A stretch of 64,000 nt of DNA from Clostridia bacterium (GCA_017463125.1 JAFTPV010000005.1:1-64000); one strand, 5' to 3'. Counted from the stretch's first letter, positions 27,301 to 35,541 are shown. Notes: generated by a model from the sequence alone, not told the origin. A program made the numbers and translations.

Positions 27301-28155
27301 CATCCACTCGGGGATAGCAGTCTTAAGTGCGCCTACCTCATCTATCATACCCGAGCCGGAGATAAAATCAAGCGCTTGACCCGTGCTCTCAATGTCGGGG
27401 AGATAGCCTATGGTATTTCTGCCCGAGTTTGAGTAATACCAGCCACCCTCGGTGGGCTCGTAGAGATTGGCAAACCAGGAGATAACGTCGTCGCTGTATA
27501 TCTTATAGTGATTTACAAGCGCGTTATAAACCTCCTCGGCTTCTTTTTCGCTAAGCTTTGCCTTGAGGCTATTCTTTACACTAGCCCACTGCTTTTCTAC
27601 GGTTACCTCGTCAAGCCTTTCCTGGTATTCAACATAGTCCACAAGGCCGCTCGTGACCTTGCCCTCTGCGAGCTTTATCACCTTGTCACCGTCAATACAG
27701 TTATTGACTATGTATTCAAGTGCCACAATCTGCGCAGCTTCAACTCCATAGTCATCGCTGTCAAAGGCTACGGCAATTTTTCGTCCGTCGGAATATATCA
27801 CAAATCCGAGATGATTTTCGTTCTCGGTATAGCTCTTTAGTTTTTCAAGCTCCGCGTACGCCTGCTTTGAAAGCTCACCACCCGTCCTGCCGACGATTAT
27901 CTGTCCGTCTGCCTCGGGAGTGTCAGCGCCCTTTACACTCAGATATGAGCCGATTTCGGCACCGAGGCTGTTTGTGAAATCAATCAGAATTTTCGCGCCG
28001 GCACCCTCTCCGTTTATGACAGTTAAGGATTTTCTGGGGGCGTATATTACCTCATCCGTTGCTCCGCCGACCTCTTTATTTGACGTACAGCCGAAAAGGG
28101 ACACGACAAGTAAAGAAATAACTGCAAGAGCTGCCGATAGTCTAAATTTCTTCAT
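21331..28155 (-). CDS. Lipoprotein A: 2274-aa surface lipoprotein, toroid-like domain plus about seven beta-sandwich repeats
   Basis: The signal ends in SLFGC, with lipobox cysteine at residue 23. Residues about 38-165 form an alpha/beta domain like those preceding catalytic domains of some glycosidases. Residues about 185-660 are the toroid-like domain (GGWYYSNSGRNTIGYLPD at 237, GYFYHPQW, RKGRDL, EGDINAT). About seven jelly-roll repeats follow, each recognisable by a W/FKLRVEYY-type strand, IYINETLIA-type strand and a closing LLMDNTTV/VYFDDT strand. The last repeat follows an acidic Gly/Thr/Pro linker (DDTITGGGDDTDEPTPPETP) and matches the C-terminus of secreted protein A. It is anchored on the outer face of the membrane and probably binds or processes a glycan. 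It is the third gene of operon A, 23 nt after GH20, with SD AGAAAGGAG. Confidence 0.8.
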   Translation of the reverse strand: MKKFRLSAALAVISLLVVSLFGCTSNKEVGGATDEVIYAPRKSLTVINGEGAGAKILIDFTNSLGAEIGSYLSVKGADTPEADGQIIVGRTGGELSKQAYAELEKLKSYTENENHLGFVIYSDGRKIAVAFDSDDYGVEAAQIVALEYIVNNCIDGDKVIKLAEGKVTSGLVDYVEYQERLDEVTVEKQWASVKNSLKAKLSEKEAEEVYNALVNHYKIYSDDVISWFANLYEPTEGGWYYSNSGRNTIGYLPDIESTGQALDFISGSGMIDEVGALKTAIPEWMQEQIVYFVKSRQDENGYFYHPQWTKAQVDGSETRKGRDLGKAEAILKSFGNSPTYDTANGTKGDGIPADGTRVSPVSMLAPLKKTSAVTAVSKVIAVSDDAYVEARFVSAKAFSDYLKTLDINASPYKVSSILSTQISQIKKRDQVLKGRGEEGLENVLFTWLETKQNPKTGLWTTYDYADYEGVNGLLKISGAWSTFGRPFPYVMEAISSTLEVIGIMNPDDVTAITDIYNTWYAVLNLVQNIESYNTSLKENLSEVRSEILKNAVKSIKNTTSCIAAFIKPDGSISYSKKYSSPTSSEMIVALPNQVEGDINATELGSVGTTERMFRVLGLSMVSMYTKSDFIRYMEIVTDLNESVKDEVPNAEPLDYEDSTIGQTPEGFTKSISSSGDVTVEMGRDGNVLRFESKNNGYDYVVIPYESMYLGAKTFICESDFLVESSDAGYISHITIHDGIYMIGITVKDENGDEIIDENDGVYLHEESAGESKNSRSVSLGRVAAVGEWFKLRVEYYSQDRANIRIKIYINETLIAVSDNWYSGDGAKLEGGGKPSENYRGVRVAVMSTNNTTLLMDNTTVTKTSKQYEIVNDPQEKLLINVDAPDKEEVVYDFANGIHGDLTTDSQLKEIDGTSALDLQSGSLKVPVTVRTQKANCGVADLSLTVDESTAVGAKYELVLRTTTSVAMVRVHLIVEQRDGVKYLALHEASSGATGAKISGFEAPIGKKFTIRVEYFGTMRTALIYLDKTIVATLDAFCQRAINNIYGELTFANISADGVSGAVLVHTVKAERDVVSYDEVTEPTIPEKVYDFTDGLGDCTASGAKLNEGKVDFGQSSSGSQLKVPVNKRSPVISAVILEADFTIAEKQNSEFRVAFTNEDGHIIAALDFVTDGDVVKVYEVTEQKVYNLVPLCSFEQGSGTLRIEYSAAKDAMNVVLNGKTIGTTSLVYKQENADLSCDYVTATSNKANTALTLDNVKAECYNMYFAIGKSDTASPEKNKAEITFEETSTGNVKGLFRLDFRSGSANLRVKEMIIDGAASKVLEYTTSVGGNDSLYIPVIKADENTNRVAFEADIAANFLTKSDAVEVYFMAGNQYATKMTLQYSSGSVILSDNTGGATYISKQVAKAGKWFKLRMEYQKTDIDYTGDGIADVLVKVYIDGVLIGTGYNAYNNATYTSNNVNEVRLYTWSDANCTILLDNIKTERLAAEPDPLPEIDEGLLPGKYFEQYGGNNFNQYTGNVWTDIDKRNEIDAFDKIFARNNGITDAAYQETGSYIIFNTEIGGKSLRFGKNTTDKTSEYYFKRQGGEGKTFIYETSLKLVSPSLTADDTAWTMRMGFTQGIRTTTTDAIPTFYSEIKFYAKADGTFDIEAPDGMRVKVDGDTWFNFRIQYYTVTSESYGVAAIYVNGELVHTAAVEISPEDFSHVGFILNKQTKSRDVFFDNTTCIATAESYDGTVPELKIDGRAPGKNFVSGGLSFDNMSDAYNGIDKGGTGIELPMDDRVIVRNQSTTSPGNTTYAYLSIASDDGGKSLLYAKINNSYQGEIYVKNVVGAGSVYIFETGMKLGEVVGLENEENKWVLRVALAANYRTGGGESTPKMYTTLDILANNDGTFTIGELTVSGDEWIRFTAKYDLDNDKVIYSINEKVIITEEFTADVSGTPYLALLLRKEASEAKVYFDNMCFSSNGTGSGDSGDDTITGGGDDTDEPTPPETPKDVYDGEYFTEYGGLVYNDADSAKSLAVEGLAYGCNRNNINKHSLAGYMIYDSSSTATTDDRAYLNIITDPCNAANKVLIYHKYDTKDTTPLVFTTNKSNLKSGNCLVFETKIMIKSAETSALESYATQTYKEAFAIELGKTYTSTNASGQTVYSTGSGASDTTTRGLITACISIVADSSADSGYRFCVAPYQFVNTLDKGGEIKTDEWHTLRVETYGNGISKYYVDGVYIYSKTIKSDGIDIGATYDSVLVRPRGGLNNGFGAYFDDTFVGIIEKEYTAN

Positions 28156-28178
28156 TCACAATCTCCTTTCTGAAGGTC

Positions 28179-30320
28179 TTACTTTACACTGAGAATAGCG
28201 AACAGTACGACCGACTGCTCCATATTCTGTGAAACGTTTATCGCCTTTATCTTGGATATTTTCTTTTCGGGATAGGGGTTTTTCCACTCGTACGCAAAGG
28301 CCGTGCAGGTGTCAGTTATTACGGGAGTGGTGCTGTAACACAGCGACTCAAACCACTGGTGATTATGAGTGAAATAACAGGGTGTTGCACTCTTGTTATC
28401 ACCGCTAACGTCAATATCTATCTCTGCGCCGTTCTTGTCTGTGGACTTGCGATGACGCTCGAAGCTGTATTTACTCCAGCCTGCCTCCTTACCGTAGTAC
28501 ACTCCGACAATTTCAACCGTGCCGTCCTCGTAAGTAACGGCGTAAGCGCCGAGTGCCCAAATGTTTTCGTCCTTGAAGAGATGGCTCGGCTCGAACTTCA
28601 TCTCCTCCTTCGTGTTATGAAGGAAGAGGAGCGAGTCGGCGTATGCATCGGGCTTAACGAGTATCGCGCCCGTATCAACCGATACTCCCGAAAGCTCGTC
28701 ACCGAATACGGAGAGAGCCGTCTTTACCCTTTTATCACTTATGTCGGCATCGGATAGCTTTATTTTCATTGCCGCCTTGCTATCATCACCCTTATATAGA
28801 GGAGTGACTCCACCGCCCGCAAAGAGAGCTGACGGCTCACCGCGCATAATAGCGCGCAGGTAGGGTGTTCGTCTTACTATCTCGTGGCAAACGTCGGAAA
28901 AGTCAGCATTTGTATACTCGCTGTTCCAGAGTATGTAAGAGGAGAACATCATCTCAAAGAATATACCGTCTCTTGCGAAGGTAAATTCGTCGGGAACGCA
29001 CCAGGAGGATACCTCGGCACCCTTGATACAGTTCTTTTTCGAGCGCTCGTCCCAATCGCCGAACTGACTGCCGTGAAAGTTTCCGTAAATAACGTCAATT
29101 CCGCGCTCCATAAAGCAGTCCTCCGACGCGTGACCGAGCGAGTGATACCAGTCGAGCATCAGAATGTCCGAGGGAAACATATCGAGCGACTTATAGGTTG
29201 ACGGAAGATGATAGTGAAGCCCGTACTTATTATTACCCGAGTAGTCCTTGACACCGACGGGGTTTCCCTTATAATTAATGAAGGTTTGAGCGCTCTCACC
29301 CCACATAGCTATTCTTATTCCCTTTTTCTTATAGAACTCGTAAAGCCTTAAAATTTCCTTACCTACAAGCTCGTGACCCGTTTTTTCCTTACATTTATCG
29401 CACCAGCCGAGAACGCGTATCTCGTCGTGACCTATGGAAACGGTCTTTGGCTTAAAGACCTCTATTACCTCCTCGGCAACGTCGAAATAAAGCTCGTAGC
29501 TCTTTTCGTTACTTGGGCAGTACGTATCGGGAAACGGGTCGTCCTGCCTCTCGGCTATCTCGGGGTGGGCTATGCAAAGATAGTATGAGTGAGAAAGTGC
29601 CTGAACCTCGGGGATAACCTCCATTCCGCGAGAACGGCAGTAGCAGACGAGATCGCGTACCTCCTCTTTAGTAAGATACGAGCCGCCTGCAAGCTCGGTA
29701 TGAACCGAGTCCTTCCAGTATACGTCAGAGCCCTGAAGCGCACGGTACTTGCCTTGACCCGGGAATTTATTATTAAGCTGGTCGCAAAATCGCTCCCACG
29801 CGGTGTTTATCTCGGGGTGTCTATCGTACTGCATACCGCCGCCGACCTCTAAAATAACCGTGTTCATCTTGAGGAACGCCATAGTGTCGACAATGCGCTT
29901 AAAGCTCTCTATCTTATCTCTTGCGGGCATATAGAAATGCACACCGCGCATCTCGGTATAGGGCTTATCCTCTACGTGAGTAGACGGAACGGTAAATCCG
30001 TTTTCATTATTTATAAGCTGGATAAGGGTTGAGAGAGCGTATATAGCGCCGCCCTTATCCGCTGCCGTAATGCTGATTTTATTTTCGGTAACGTCGAGGG
30101 TGTATTCCTCATTTCCCATATCACCCCTGCCGAGCTCAATATCAGCACACTCCGAAACTCTCACGGAATCAATCGCGTATAAGGTTTTAACAAGTGAGGC
30201 AAAATACTCCGCAGCCTCGGAAAAGCTCTCGTCCTTTACACTTATTTTCAGTTTTTTATCTATCTTAAAGCAGCCATCGTCCTCGCGGTAGGTTACTGCC
30301 TTGGGGAAAATTTTCTTCAT
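28179..30320 (-). CDS. GH20 beta-N-acetylhexosaminidase-like enzyme
   Basis: This 713-aa protein has no signal peptide and should be cytoplasmic. The N-terminal GH20b-type domain (1 to about 115) ends GGAIYALSTLIQLI. The barrel starts at MRGVHFYMPARD (124-135). The catalytic Asp-Glu pair of substrate-assisted GH20 enzymes is present in SIGHDE (Asp299, Glu300), and WGESAQTF supplies a typical downstream aromatic. A C-terminal extension of about 200 residues is unassigned. GH20 enzymes release terminal GlcNAc or GalNAc. It is the second gene of operon A, 13 nt after the GH39-like gene, with SD AAAGGA. It likely trims imported oligosaccharides produced by the surface system. Confidence 0.88.
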   Translation of the reverse strand: MKKIFPKAVTYREDDGCFKIDKKLKISVKDESFSEAAEYFASLVKTLYAIDSVRVSECADIELGRGDMGNEEYTLDVTENKISITAADKGGAIYALSTLIQLINNENGFTVPSTHVEDKPYTEMRGVHFYMPARDKIESFKRIVDTMAFLKMNTVILEVGGGMQYDRHPEINTAWERFCDQLNNKFPGQGKYRALQGSDVYWKDSVHTELAGGSYLTKEEVRDLVCYCRSRGMEVIPEVQALSHSYYLCIAHPEIAERQDDPFPDTYCPSNEKSYELYFDVAEEVIEVFKPKTVSIGHDEIRVLGWCDKCKEKTGHELVGKEILRLYEFYKKKGIRIAMWGESAQTFINYKGNPVGVKDYSGNNKYGLHYHLPSTYKSLDMFPSDILMLDWYHSLGHASEDCFMERGIDVIYGNFHGSQFGDWDERSKKNCIKGAEVSSWCVPDEFTFARDGIFFEMMFSSYILWNSEYTNADFSDVCHEIVRRTPYLRAIMRGEPSALFAGGGVTPLYKGDDSKAAMKIKLSDADISDKRVKTALSVFGDELSGVSVDTGAILVKPDAYADSLLFLHNTKEEMKFEPSHLFKDENIWALGAYAVTYEDGTVEIVGVYYGKEAGWSKYSFERHRKSTDKNGAEIDIDVSGDNKSATPCYFTHNHQWFESLCYSTTPVITDTCTAFAYEWKNPYPEKKISKIKAINVSQNMEQSVVLFAILSVK

Positions 30321-30333
30321 CGGCTATTTCCTT

Positions 30334-31737
30334 TCAAAATCTGACACGCACCTCAATCATTGAGTGCGCCTTTACGTTTAGTTTTTTATCCTTTATCATA
30401 TTGTCAAGCATAGTGTAGAGGTATTCCTCGTCGGTTTCTATGACCTCTGCCGAGTCTATATCAGCGCCGAGGACGTCAAAATCAAGGGTCACAGGCTCAG
30501 CCTTTGTGTTTGCGATAATGATAACACCCTTTTCCTCATTTTTAGCACCGAGGATATATACCTCCTCATCGTCCGTCCCCGAGGCAACCTCGCAACCCAG
30601 CTTATACGCCTGGTTAAAGGACTTAAAAGCGTAGTAGGTCGGGAATGGGGTGAATGTTAGAGGATTGAAGAGTCCCTTGTAGACCGAAACTCCGAAGCCT
30701 GCATCGTAGTAGCATAGCATATCAACCTCATTTTTCTGCGAACCGAGAAGGACAGCTAAGGTGTTTGCCGCAACCTCGGGCGTGCCGCGCAGTCTTGCGT
30801 CCTGTCGGTACGCGCTCCACTCGTTGAGTATGTCGGGTACGTTCTCAAAGCCGTAATTTGCAAGCACCCTTCTGCAATGCTTCTGGCAAGCGAGTATCAT
30901 CGACGGGCCTACGTTTGTGTATGCGTGCCAGGAGAAGAAATCAAGCGGCACGTTATTATCTCTGACATAGGAGAGGAACTTATGGGCATAATCTATACGA
31001 TAGGCTCTCTTGTATTCGGGATTTGTGTAATCCTTGGTTGAGAAATCAAAATTAGTAACTCCCGTAGCGTCAGGGTCTAGGTAATGGAAGCCTGCAAAGC
31101 CCATTGACGCATATCCTCCGACCATAATCGAGTCACCAAAGCACTTCTTTAAGTGAGTGGCGGCAGTCTTATAGAACTCAAGGAACTGCTCCCTTGTGCC
31201 GTGCCAGGTCTGCGCTATCTCATCAGGATTTAAGTCGACGTCAGGCTCGTTCCATATCTCCCAATACTTAAGATTATAATGGAAGCCGTCAGCCCAGCCC
31301 TCGTTATAATGGCGGATTATATGCTCACATATCTCTGCCCACTTCTGAAAGTCCTTCGGGGGATAGACGTGATATGCCTTTATGTTAGCCCAGTTTTCAA
31401 TAGTTATGCCGAGGCGGTAAAAAGGCTCTACACCGAAATCTAAGAGCGCCTTCAGCAAAACGTCGGTATGGGCGAAATCATAGGATGCCGGGTCGTTTAC
31501 GTCAGCATCAAAGTTGCGGAAGATGTTCGGTATATCGACAAATCTGCCGCCGCCAAACGCACCTGCAACATCGTGAAGCCTTGAATAAGGGATGCCCGCT
31601 TCCTCAAGGTAGTGGAAGAGCTTTGTGTTTACGCTCGCCTCACCGCCGAGAATGGGCGCCTGACCAACTCCGTGCATAGGACGTATCCTTCTGCCTGTTT
31701 CGTTATTAAAATCGGTTGTAACCTTTACTGCTTTCAT
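30334..31737 (-). CDS. GH39-like glycosidase (beta-xylosidase / iduronidase-type)
   Basis: This 467-aa cytoplasmic clan GH-A barrel has acid/base motif EIWNEPD (Glu164) and nucleophile motif DILNEWSAY (Glu306), spaced as in GH39. It starts with RIRPMHGVGQAPIL and RLHDVAGAF, which line the active site in that family. A C-terminal beta domain (about 395-467) follows. The specificity (xylose, iduronic acid or other) cannot be told. It is the first gene of operon A, with a promoter at 31808-31836 and SD CGGAG, divergent from a LacI-family regulator. Confidence 0.82.
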   Translation of the reverse strand: MKAVKVTTDFNNETGRRIRPMHGVGQAPILGGEASVNTKLFHYLEEAGIPYSRLHDVAGAFGGGRFVDIPNIFRNFDADVNDPASYDFAHTDVLLKALLDFGVEPFYRLGITIENWANIKAYHVYPPKDFQKWAEICEHIIRHYNEGWADGFHYNLKYWEIWNEPDVDLNPDEIAQTWHGTREQFLEFYKTAATHLKKCFGDSIMVGGYASMGFAGFHYLDPDATGVTNFDFSTKDYTNPEYKRAYRIDYAHKFLSYVRDNNVPLDFFSWHAYTNVGPSMILACQKHCRRVLANYGFENVPDILNEWSAYRQDARLRGTPEVAANTLAVLLGSQKNEVDMLCYYDAGFGVSVYKGLFNPLTFTPFPTYYAFKSFNQAYKLGCEVASGTDDEEVYILGAKNEEKGVIIIANTKAEPVTLDFDVLGADIDSAEVIETDEEYLYTMLDNMIKDKKLNVKAHSMIEVRVRF

Positions 31738-31782
31738 AGTTTTTTCTCCGGGTTATATAGTATAAATGATGGTTTTCTGGAT

Positions 31783-31798
31783 AGGAGATCATTCTCCT
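31783..31798. promoter_or_regulatory. Candidate operator at the operon A start site
   Basis: A perfect inverted repeat AGGAGA-TCAT-TCTCCT lies just downstream of the operon A -10 box, near the expected transcription start. This position suits a repressor site. Confidence 0.4.
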
Positions 31799-31807
31799 TC
31801 CACTTTA

Positions 31808-31836
31808 ATTATAAAATACGGGTTGGGTAAAATCAA
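31808..31836 (-). promoter_or_regulatory. Promoter of operon A
   Basis: On the minus strand, TTGATT (31836-31831), a 17-bp spacer and TATAAT (31813-31808) are visible, 70 bp upstream of the GH39-like start codon. A 13-nt palindrome CGAAAAATTTTCG (31849-31861) lies just upstream of the -35. Confidence 0.65.
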
Positions 31837-31877
31837 CAAAAAGGCTATCGAAAAATTTTCGAATTTCGTTTGATGTA

Positions 31878-31906
31878 TTCAAATTTGAAATTTATTGTGA
31901 TATAAT
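31878..31906 (+). promoter_or_regulatory. Promoter/operator of the LacI-family gene
   Basis: TTCAAA (31878-31883), a 17-bp spacer and TATAAT (31901-31906) form a moderate promoter. The -35 is the left half of a perfect 12-bp palindrome, TTCAAATTTGAA (31878-31889), so autoregulation by the LacI protein is plausible. Confidence 0.5.
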
Positions 31907-31959
31907 TAAAATGCGTTAGTATGTACATAAGCAAATTTCGCGCAAACGGAGAAGAAAAA

Positions 31960-32931
31960 ATGACACTCACCCAGCTTGCAAAGCTTGCCCACGTTTCAGT
32001 TTCCACAGCGTCGAAGGCATTCTCTATGAGTCCCGAGGTCAACGAGGAAACAAGAAAAATCATTTTTGATATAGCGAAGCAGCACGACTGCTTCAAAAAG
32101 TATTATAACGCCAACTACCCGAAGCTCGTTATCGCTATTATCTGCCCTGATATGACGTCAAGCTCGGGACTTGTAAAAAATCTTCAAACAAGACTTTCCG
32201 AATACAACTGTGAAATATGCGCCACAGCCTCGGCTTTCTCCATTGAGCGTGAGCGCGAGCTTATCGAATATTACGAAAACTACGTTAAGGTCGACGGCAT
32301 AATTTTGCTTTCTCCTCATTCGGTTCCGCCCGCTGATATTGAGGCACACGTTGCGGTTATAGACCCTTATGACGAGAGTGTTCTCGACTGCGAGGACGTT
32401 ATTGTGGCAATGAGAAGCGTTGACAACGCATGCGAAGAGGCAATAGACCATTTCATAAGTCGGGGTATTACCGATATTGCATTTATCGGAGATAGCCGTT
32501 CATCAAGCAAGCTGGAGCTTTTCAAAAAATTTATTACCGAAAAGCTAGGCTCGGTCGATAGGGACAAAATATCTATAAGCGACGATATGACTCCAAAAGG
32601 CGGTTATGAAGCTATAAACTCATTTCTTGACAGAGGGTACGTTCCGCGAGCGATAATAAGCGCTCACTTCAATTGTACGATTGGCGCGTCAAAGGCTGTT
32701 TTCCAGCACGGACTTAAAATTCCCGAGGACGTGGCGATGATAAGCTTTGGCAACTCAGGCACTATGGAATTCATTTCTCCAAGCCTTACGGGCGTGGATA
32801 GCTACGACTACGAGTGCTGTATCAGAGTAGCCGATTCTCTGATAAACAAAATCAACGGGCAGGAATACGAAAATAGAATATTCTTTAAGAGCAACATCGA
32901 ATACAGACGCTCCTCGGAAATTTACGGATAA
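31960..32931 (+). CDS. LacI/GalR-family transcription regulator of operon A
   Basis: I place the start at ATG 31960 (GGAG at 31948-31951), giving MTLTQLAKLAHVSVSTASKAF, the typical LacI helix-turn-helix and hinge start. The upstream in-frame ATG has no SD. The 323-aa protein continues with a periplasmic-binding-like sensor: VIAIICPDMTSSSG, then a sugar-binding core (DIAFIGDSRSS, AIISAHFNCTIGA, VAMISFGNSGTMEFISPSLTGVD). It is divergent from operon A, the usual position for its regulator. The effector is probably a sugar, not identifiable from sequence. Confidence 0.9.
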   Translation: MTLTQLAKLAHVSVSTASKAFSMSPEVNEETRKIIFDIAKQHDCFKKYYNANYPKLVIAIICPDMTSSSGLVKNLQTRLSEYNCEICATASAFSIERERELIEYYENYVKVDGIILLSPHSVPPADIEAHVAVIDPYDESVLDCEDVIVAMRSVDNACEEAIDHFISRGITDIAFIGDSRSSSKLELFKKFITEKLGSVDRDKISISDDMTPKGGYEAINSFLDRGYVPRAIISAHFNCTIGASKAVFQHGLKIPEDVAMISFGNSGTMEFISPSLTGVDSYDYECCIRVADSLINKINGQEYENRIFFKSNIEYRRSSEIYG

Positions 32932-32932
32932 G

Positions 32933-32969
32933 AAAAAAGTGGTTTTTCGTAATGAAAAACCACTTTTTT
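32933..32969. terminator. Bidirectional terminator between the LacI-family gene and xth
   Basis: A 16-bp perfect stem, AAAAAAGTGGTTTTTC (32933-32948) and its complement (32954-32969), has a 5-nt loop. A/T tracts on both sides let it serve the converging genes. Confidence 0.88.
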
Positions 32970-32980
32970 CTTTTATAAAA

Positions 32981-33730
32981 TTATTTCAAAATAAGACCTA
33001 CGGGACAATGGTCGCTGCCCATAACGTCGGTGTAAATTACGGCGTCGTCTATCCGCTCTCTCAATCTATCCGATACAATAAAGTAATCTATACGCCAGCC
33101 CGCGTTCTTTTCTCTGGCTTTGAACATATAGCTCCACCAGGAATACTCCACCTTATCGGGATAGAGGTAGCGGTAGGTGTCGGTAAAGCCCGAGGCGAGA
33201 AGGTCGCGCATTTTTTGTCTTTCCTCGTCCGAAAATCCTGCGCTTTGGTGATTGGTTTTCGGGTTCTTGAGGTCAATTTCCTCCTTCGCCACGTTGAGAT
33301 CCCCACAGTAAACGACGCATTTTTCTCTGTCAAGGGCAAAGAGGTACTCGCGCATAGCGTCCTCCCAAGTCATACGGTAATCAAGGCGCAAAAGCTCGCG
33401 CTTTGAGTTCGGGGTATAGGCGCAAACGAGATAAAAATCCTCATACTCGAGGGTTATCACTCTGCCCTCGGTGTCGTGCTCGGGGATACCCAGACCGTAC
33501 CTTACCGATAAGGGCTTATGCTTTGTAAAAATCGCAGTACCTGAGTAGCCCGCGCGCTCGGCGCTGTTAAAGTATGAGTAATATCCCTCGGGAGAGAAAT
33601 CCGCCTGCCCTTCCTTCATCTTCGTTTCCTGAAGGCAGAAGAAGTCAGCGTCAGCGGAGTCAAAAAAGTCGGCAAATCCCTTTCCCAGACAGCTTCTGAA
33701 GCCATTTACGTTCCACGATATAAATTTCAT
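32981..33730 (-). CDS. xth: Exodeoxyribonuclease III
   Basis: This AP endonuclease / 3'-5' exonuclease acts in base-excision repair. It is 249 aa from the ATG at 33730, which has an AAGGATG SD; the upstream GTG is less likely. Motifs: MKFISWNVNGFRS, CLQETKM (metal Glu), SGTAIFTK, CGDLNVAKEEIDL, WRIDYFIVSD and the final MGSDHCPVGL with the catalytic His. It lies 11 nt after pepF and is probably co-transcribed with it. Confidence 0.93.
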   Translation of the reverse strand: MKFISWNVNGFRSCLGKGFADFFDSADADFFCLQETKMKEGQADFSPEGYYSYFNSAERAGYSGTAIFTKHKPLSVRYGLGIPEHDTEGRVITLEYEDFYLVCAYTPNSKRELLRLDYRMTWEDAMREYLFALDREKCVVYCGDLNVAKEEIDLKNPKTNHQSAGFSDEERQKMRDLLASGFTDTYRYLYPDKVEYSWWSYMFKAREKNAGWRIDYFIVSDRLRERIDDAVIYTDVMGSDHCPVGLILK

Positions 33731-33741
33731 ACCCACATCCT

Positions 33742-35541
33742 TTATCTCTTCTTGCCGTAAATTTCTCTGAATAAGCGAATTGCCTCGGCAAAGTCCTCTA
33801 TAGCACCGTTTATTACCTCGGGGTCGCTCATATCTATTCCTGCAACCTTGAGGCTGTCAAGAGGCGAGATTTTGCCACCGCACTTAAGGAACTCGATGTA
33901 TTTTGAAACGTAGGCATCTCCCTCTGTTTCAATGCGCTTAACTATTGCGGAGGCGGCGGAGATGCAGGTTGCATACTTATAGACGTAGAAGGCGGAGTAG
34001 AAGTGAGGGATTCTCATCCACTCGTAAGCTATCTGCCTGTCCTTTACTACCTTAGGACCGAAGTACTTGCAAACGAGCTTTTTATAATGAGAAGAGATAA
34101 CCTCTGCCGTGAGTGGCTCACCGCGCTCAGCCTTTGCGTGCATATCACGCTCAAACTCCGCAAACATCGTCTGACGGTAGAGAGTACCCTTGTAGGTTTC
34201 CATAAGTCCGTCTAAAATTGAGAGTCTTTCATTATCGCTCTCACACTCGGAGAGCTTCTTGTGAGCGAGGAGCAGCTCGTTTACCGTAGAGGCGACCTCT
34301 GCTACGAAGATAGTGTACTGCGAGTCGTGGGGGAGATTATTCTTTCTCGAAAAATAGGAGTGCATCGAGTGACCTGCCTCGTGTGCAAGAGTTGAAACGT
34401 CGTCAAACTTTCCGTTATAGTTCAAGAGAATATACGGCTCCGTTTCGGGCGTTCCGGCGCTGAAGGCACCGCCTTGCTTACCAACCGAGGGATAGACGTC
34501 TACCCAGCCGCGCTCGGTAAGACCAGACTTTAGCGTATCATAGTACTCATCGCCAAAGACCTTTGCCATATCGAGAACCTCTGATACCGCCTCGTCGTAG
34601 GAATACTCCCTCTCACACTCGGAAACGAGTGGTGCGTACAGGTCGTACATATGGAGTCTGTCCACGCCGAGCACCTCGCGCTTAAGCTCGTAGTAATCGT
34701 ATATCGTCGGAAGAGAGCGGCGCACCGATTTTATAAGGTTATTGTAAATTACGGGCGTGACCTCATCGCGAAAAGTTGACGCTACGATAGAGCTCTTATA
34801 GCCTCTCATTTTTGCTAAGGTACACTGCTCCTTAACGTAGCTTGAATATAGGGTTCCGAAGGTATTTGCAAATTGCTCGTAGGTCTTGTAAAGAGTCTGG
34901 AAGGCAGAACGCCTTACACCCCTGTCGCCCGACATAAGATACATAACGTAATTCGTATCAGCGAGCTGTACTTTTTTGCCGTTTTCGTCCTTTATTTTAC
35001 CAAATTGTAAATCAGAGTTTGCAAAAATCCCCCTAATGCTCTCGTGACTGTCTATACAGTCGGAGAGCTTTGCCATCAATTTTTCACACTCATCGGAGAG
35101 GGTGTAGGGCTTCTCACGCAGAGTTTTCTCTATCATACGCTCGTAATCCTTAAGCCTCGGCTGCTCCTCGTACCACCGGCTTACAGTCGATCCGTCAAGC
35201 CTTAAAATATAGGGGGATACGAACCACGTAGCGCTATCCGCTCTTGCGGCAAGGGTACGCACTCTTGCCACCAGCCCCTGCGCCTTGTTGTTTTTAGTAT
35301 CCACGACGAAGGCGAGGTAAGAATAACACCACAGCTTCTCTATTTTCGCGGAGATTTTAGTCACGTCGTCCATCGTGGAGAGAAGACCCTCGGCAGAGGA
35401 GAGCATCTCACCCTCGTGGCGAGAAAACTCGGATATAAGCTTCTCGCAAAGGGAGAAATCCTCCTCAACTGCCGCCTCGTCCTTATAAATGGCACTCAAA
35501 TCCCACTTGTATTTTGCTTCTATCTCTTTTCTTTCCAGCAT
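33742..35541 (-). CDS. pepF: Oligoendopeptidase F, M3 family
   Basis: This cytoplasmic zinc metallopeptidase cleaves oligopeptides. It is 599 aa, standard for PepF. The zinc motif HEAGH is at residues 387-391, with the third ligand expected about 25 residues later (FVAEVASTVNE). The N-terminal helical lid begins KYKWDLSAIYKDE. The SD AGAGGTG precedes ATG 35541. A promoter is visible upstream. Confidence 0.93.
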   Translation of the reverse strand: MLERKEIEAKYKWDLSAIYKDEAAVEEDFSLCEKLISEFSRHEGEMLSSAEGLLSTMDDVTKISAKIEKLWCYSYLAFVVDTKNNKAQGLVARVRTLAARADSATWFVSPYILRLDGSTVSRWYEEQPRLKDYERMIEKTLREKPYTLSDECEKLMAKLSDCIDSHESIRGIFANSDLQFGKIKDENGKKVQLADTNYVMYLMSGDRGVRRSAFQTLYKTYEQFANTFGTLYSSYVKEQCTLAKMRGYKSSIVASTFRDEVTPVIYNNLIKSVRRSLPTIYDYYELKREVLGVDRLHMYDLYAPLVSECEREYSYDEAVSEVLDMAKVFGDEYYDTLKSGLTERGWVDVYPSVGKQGGAFSAGTPETEPYILLNYNGKFDDVSTLAHEAGHSMHSYFSRKNNLPHDSQYTIFVAEVASTVNELLLAHKKLSECESDNERLSILDGLMETYKGTLYRQTMFAEFERDMHAKAERGEPLTAEVISSHYKKLVCKYFGPKVVKDRQIAYEWMRIPHFYSAFYVYKYATCISAASAIVKRIETEGDAYVSKYIEFLKCGGKISPLDSLKVAGIDMSDPEVINGAIEDFAEAIRLFREIYGKKR

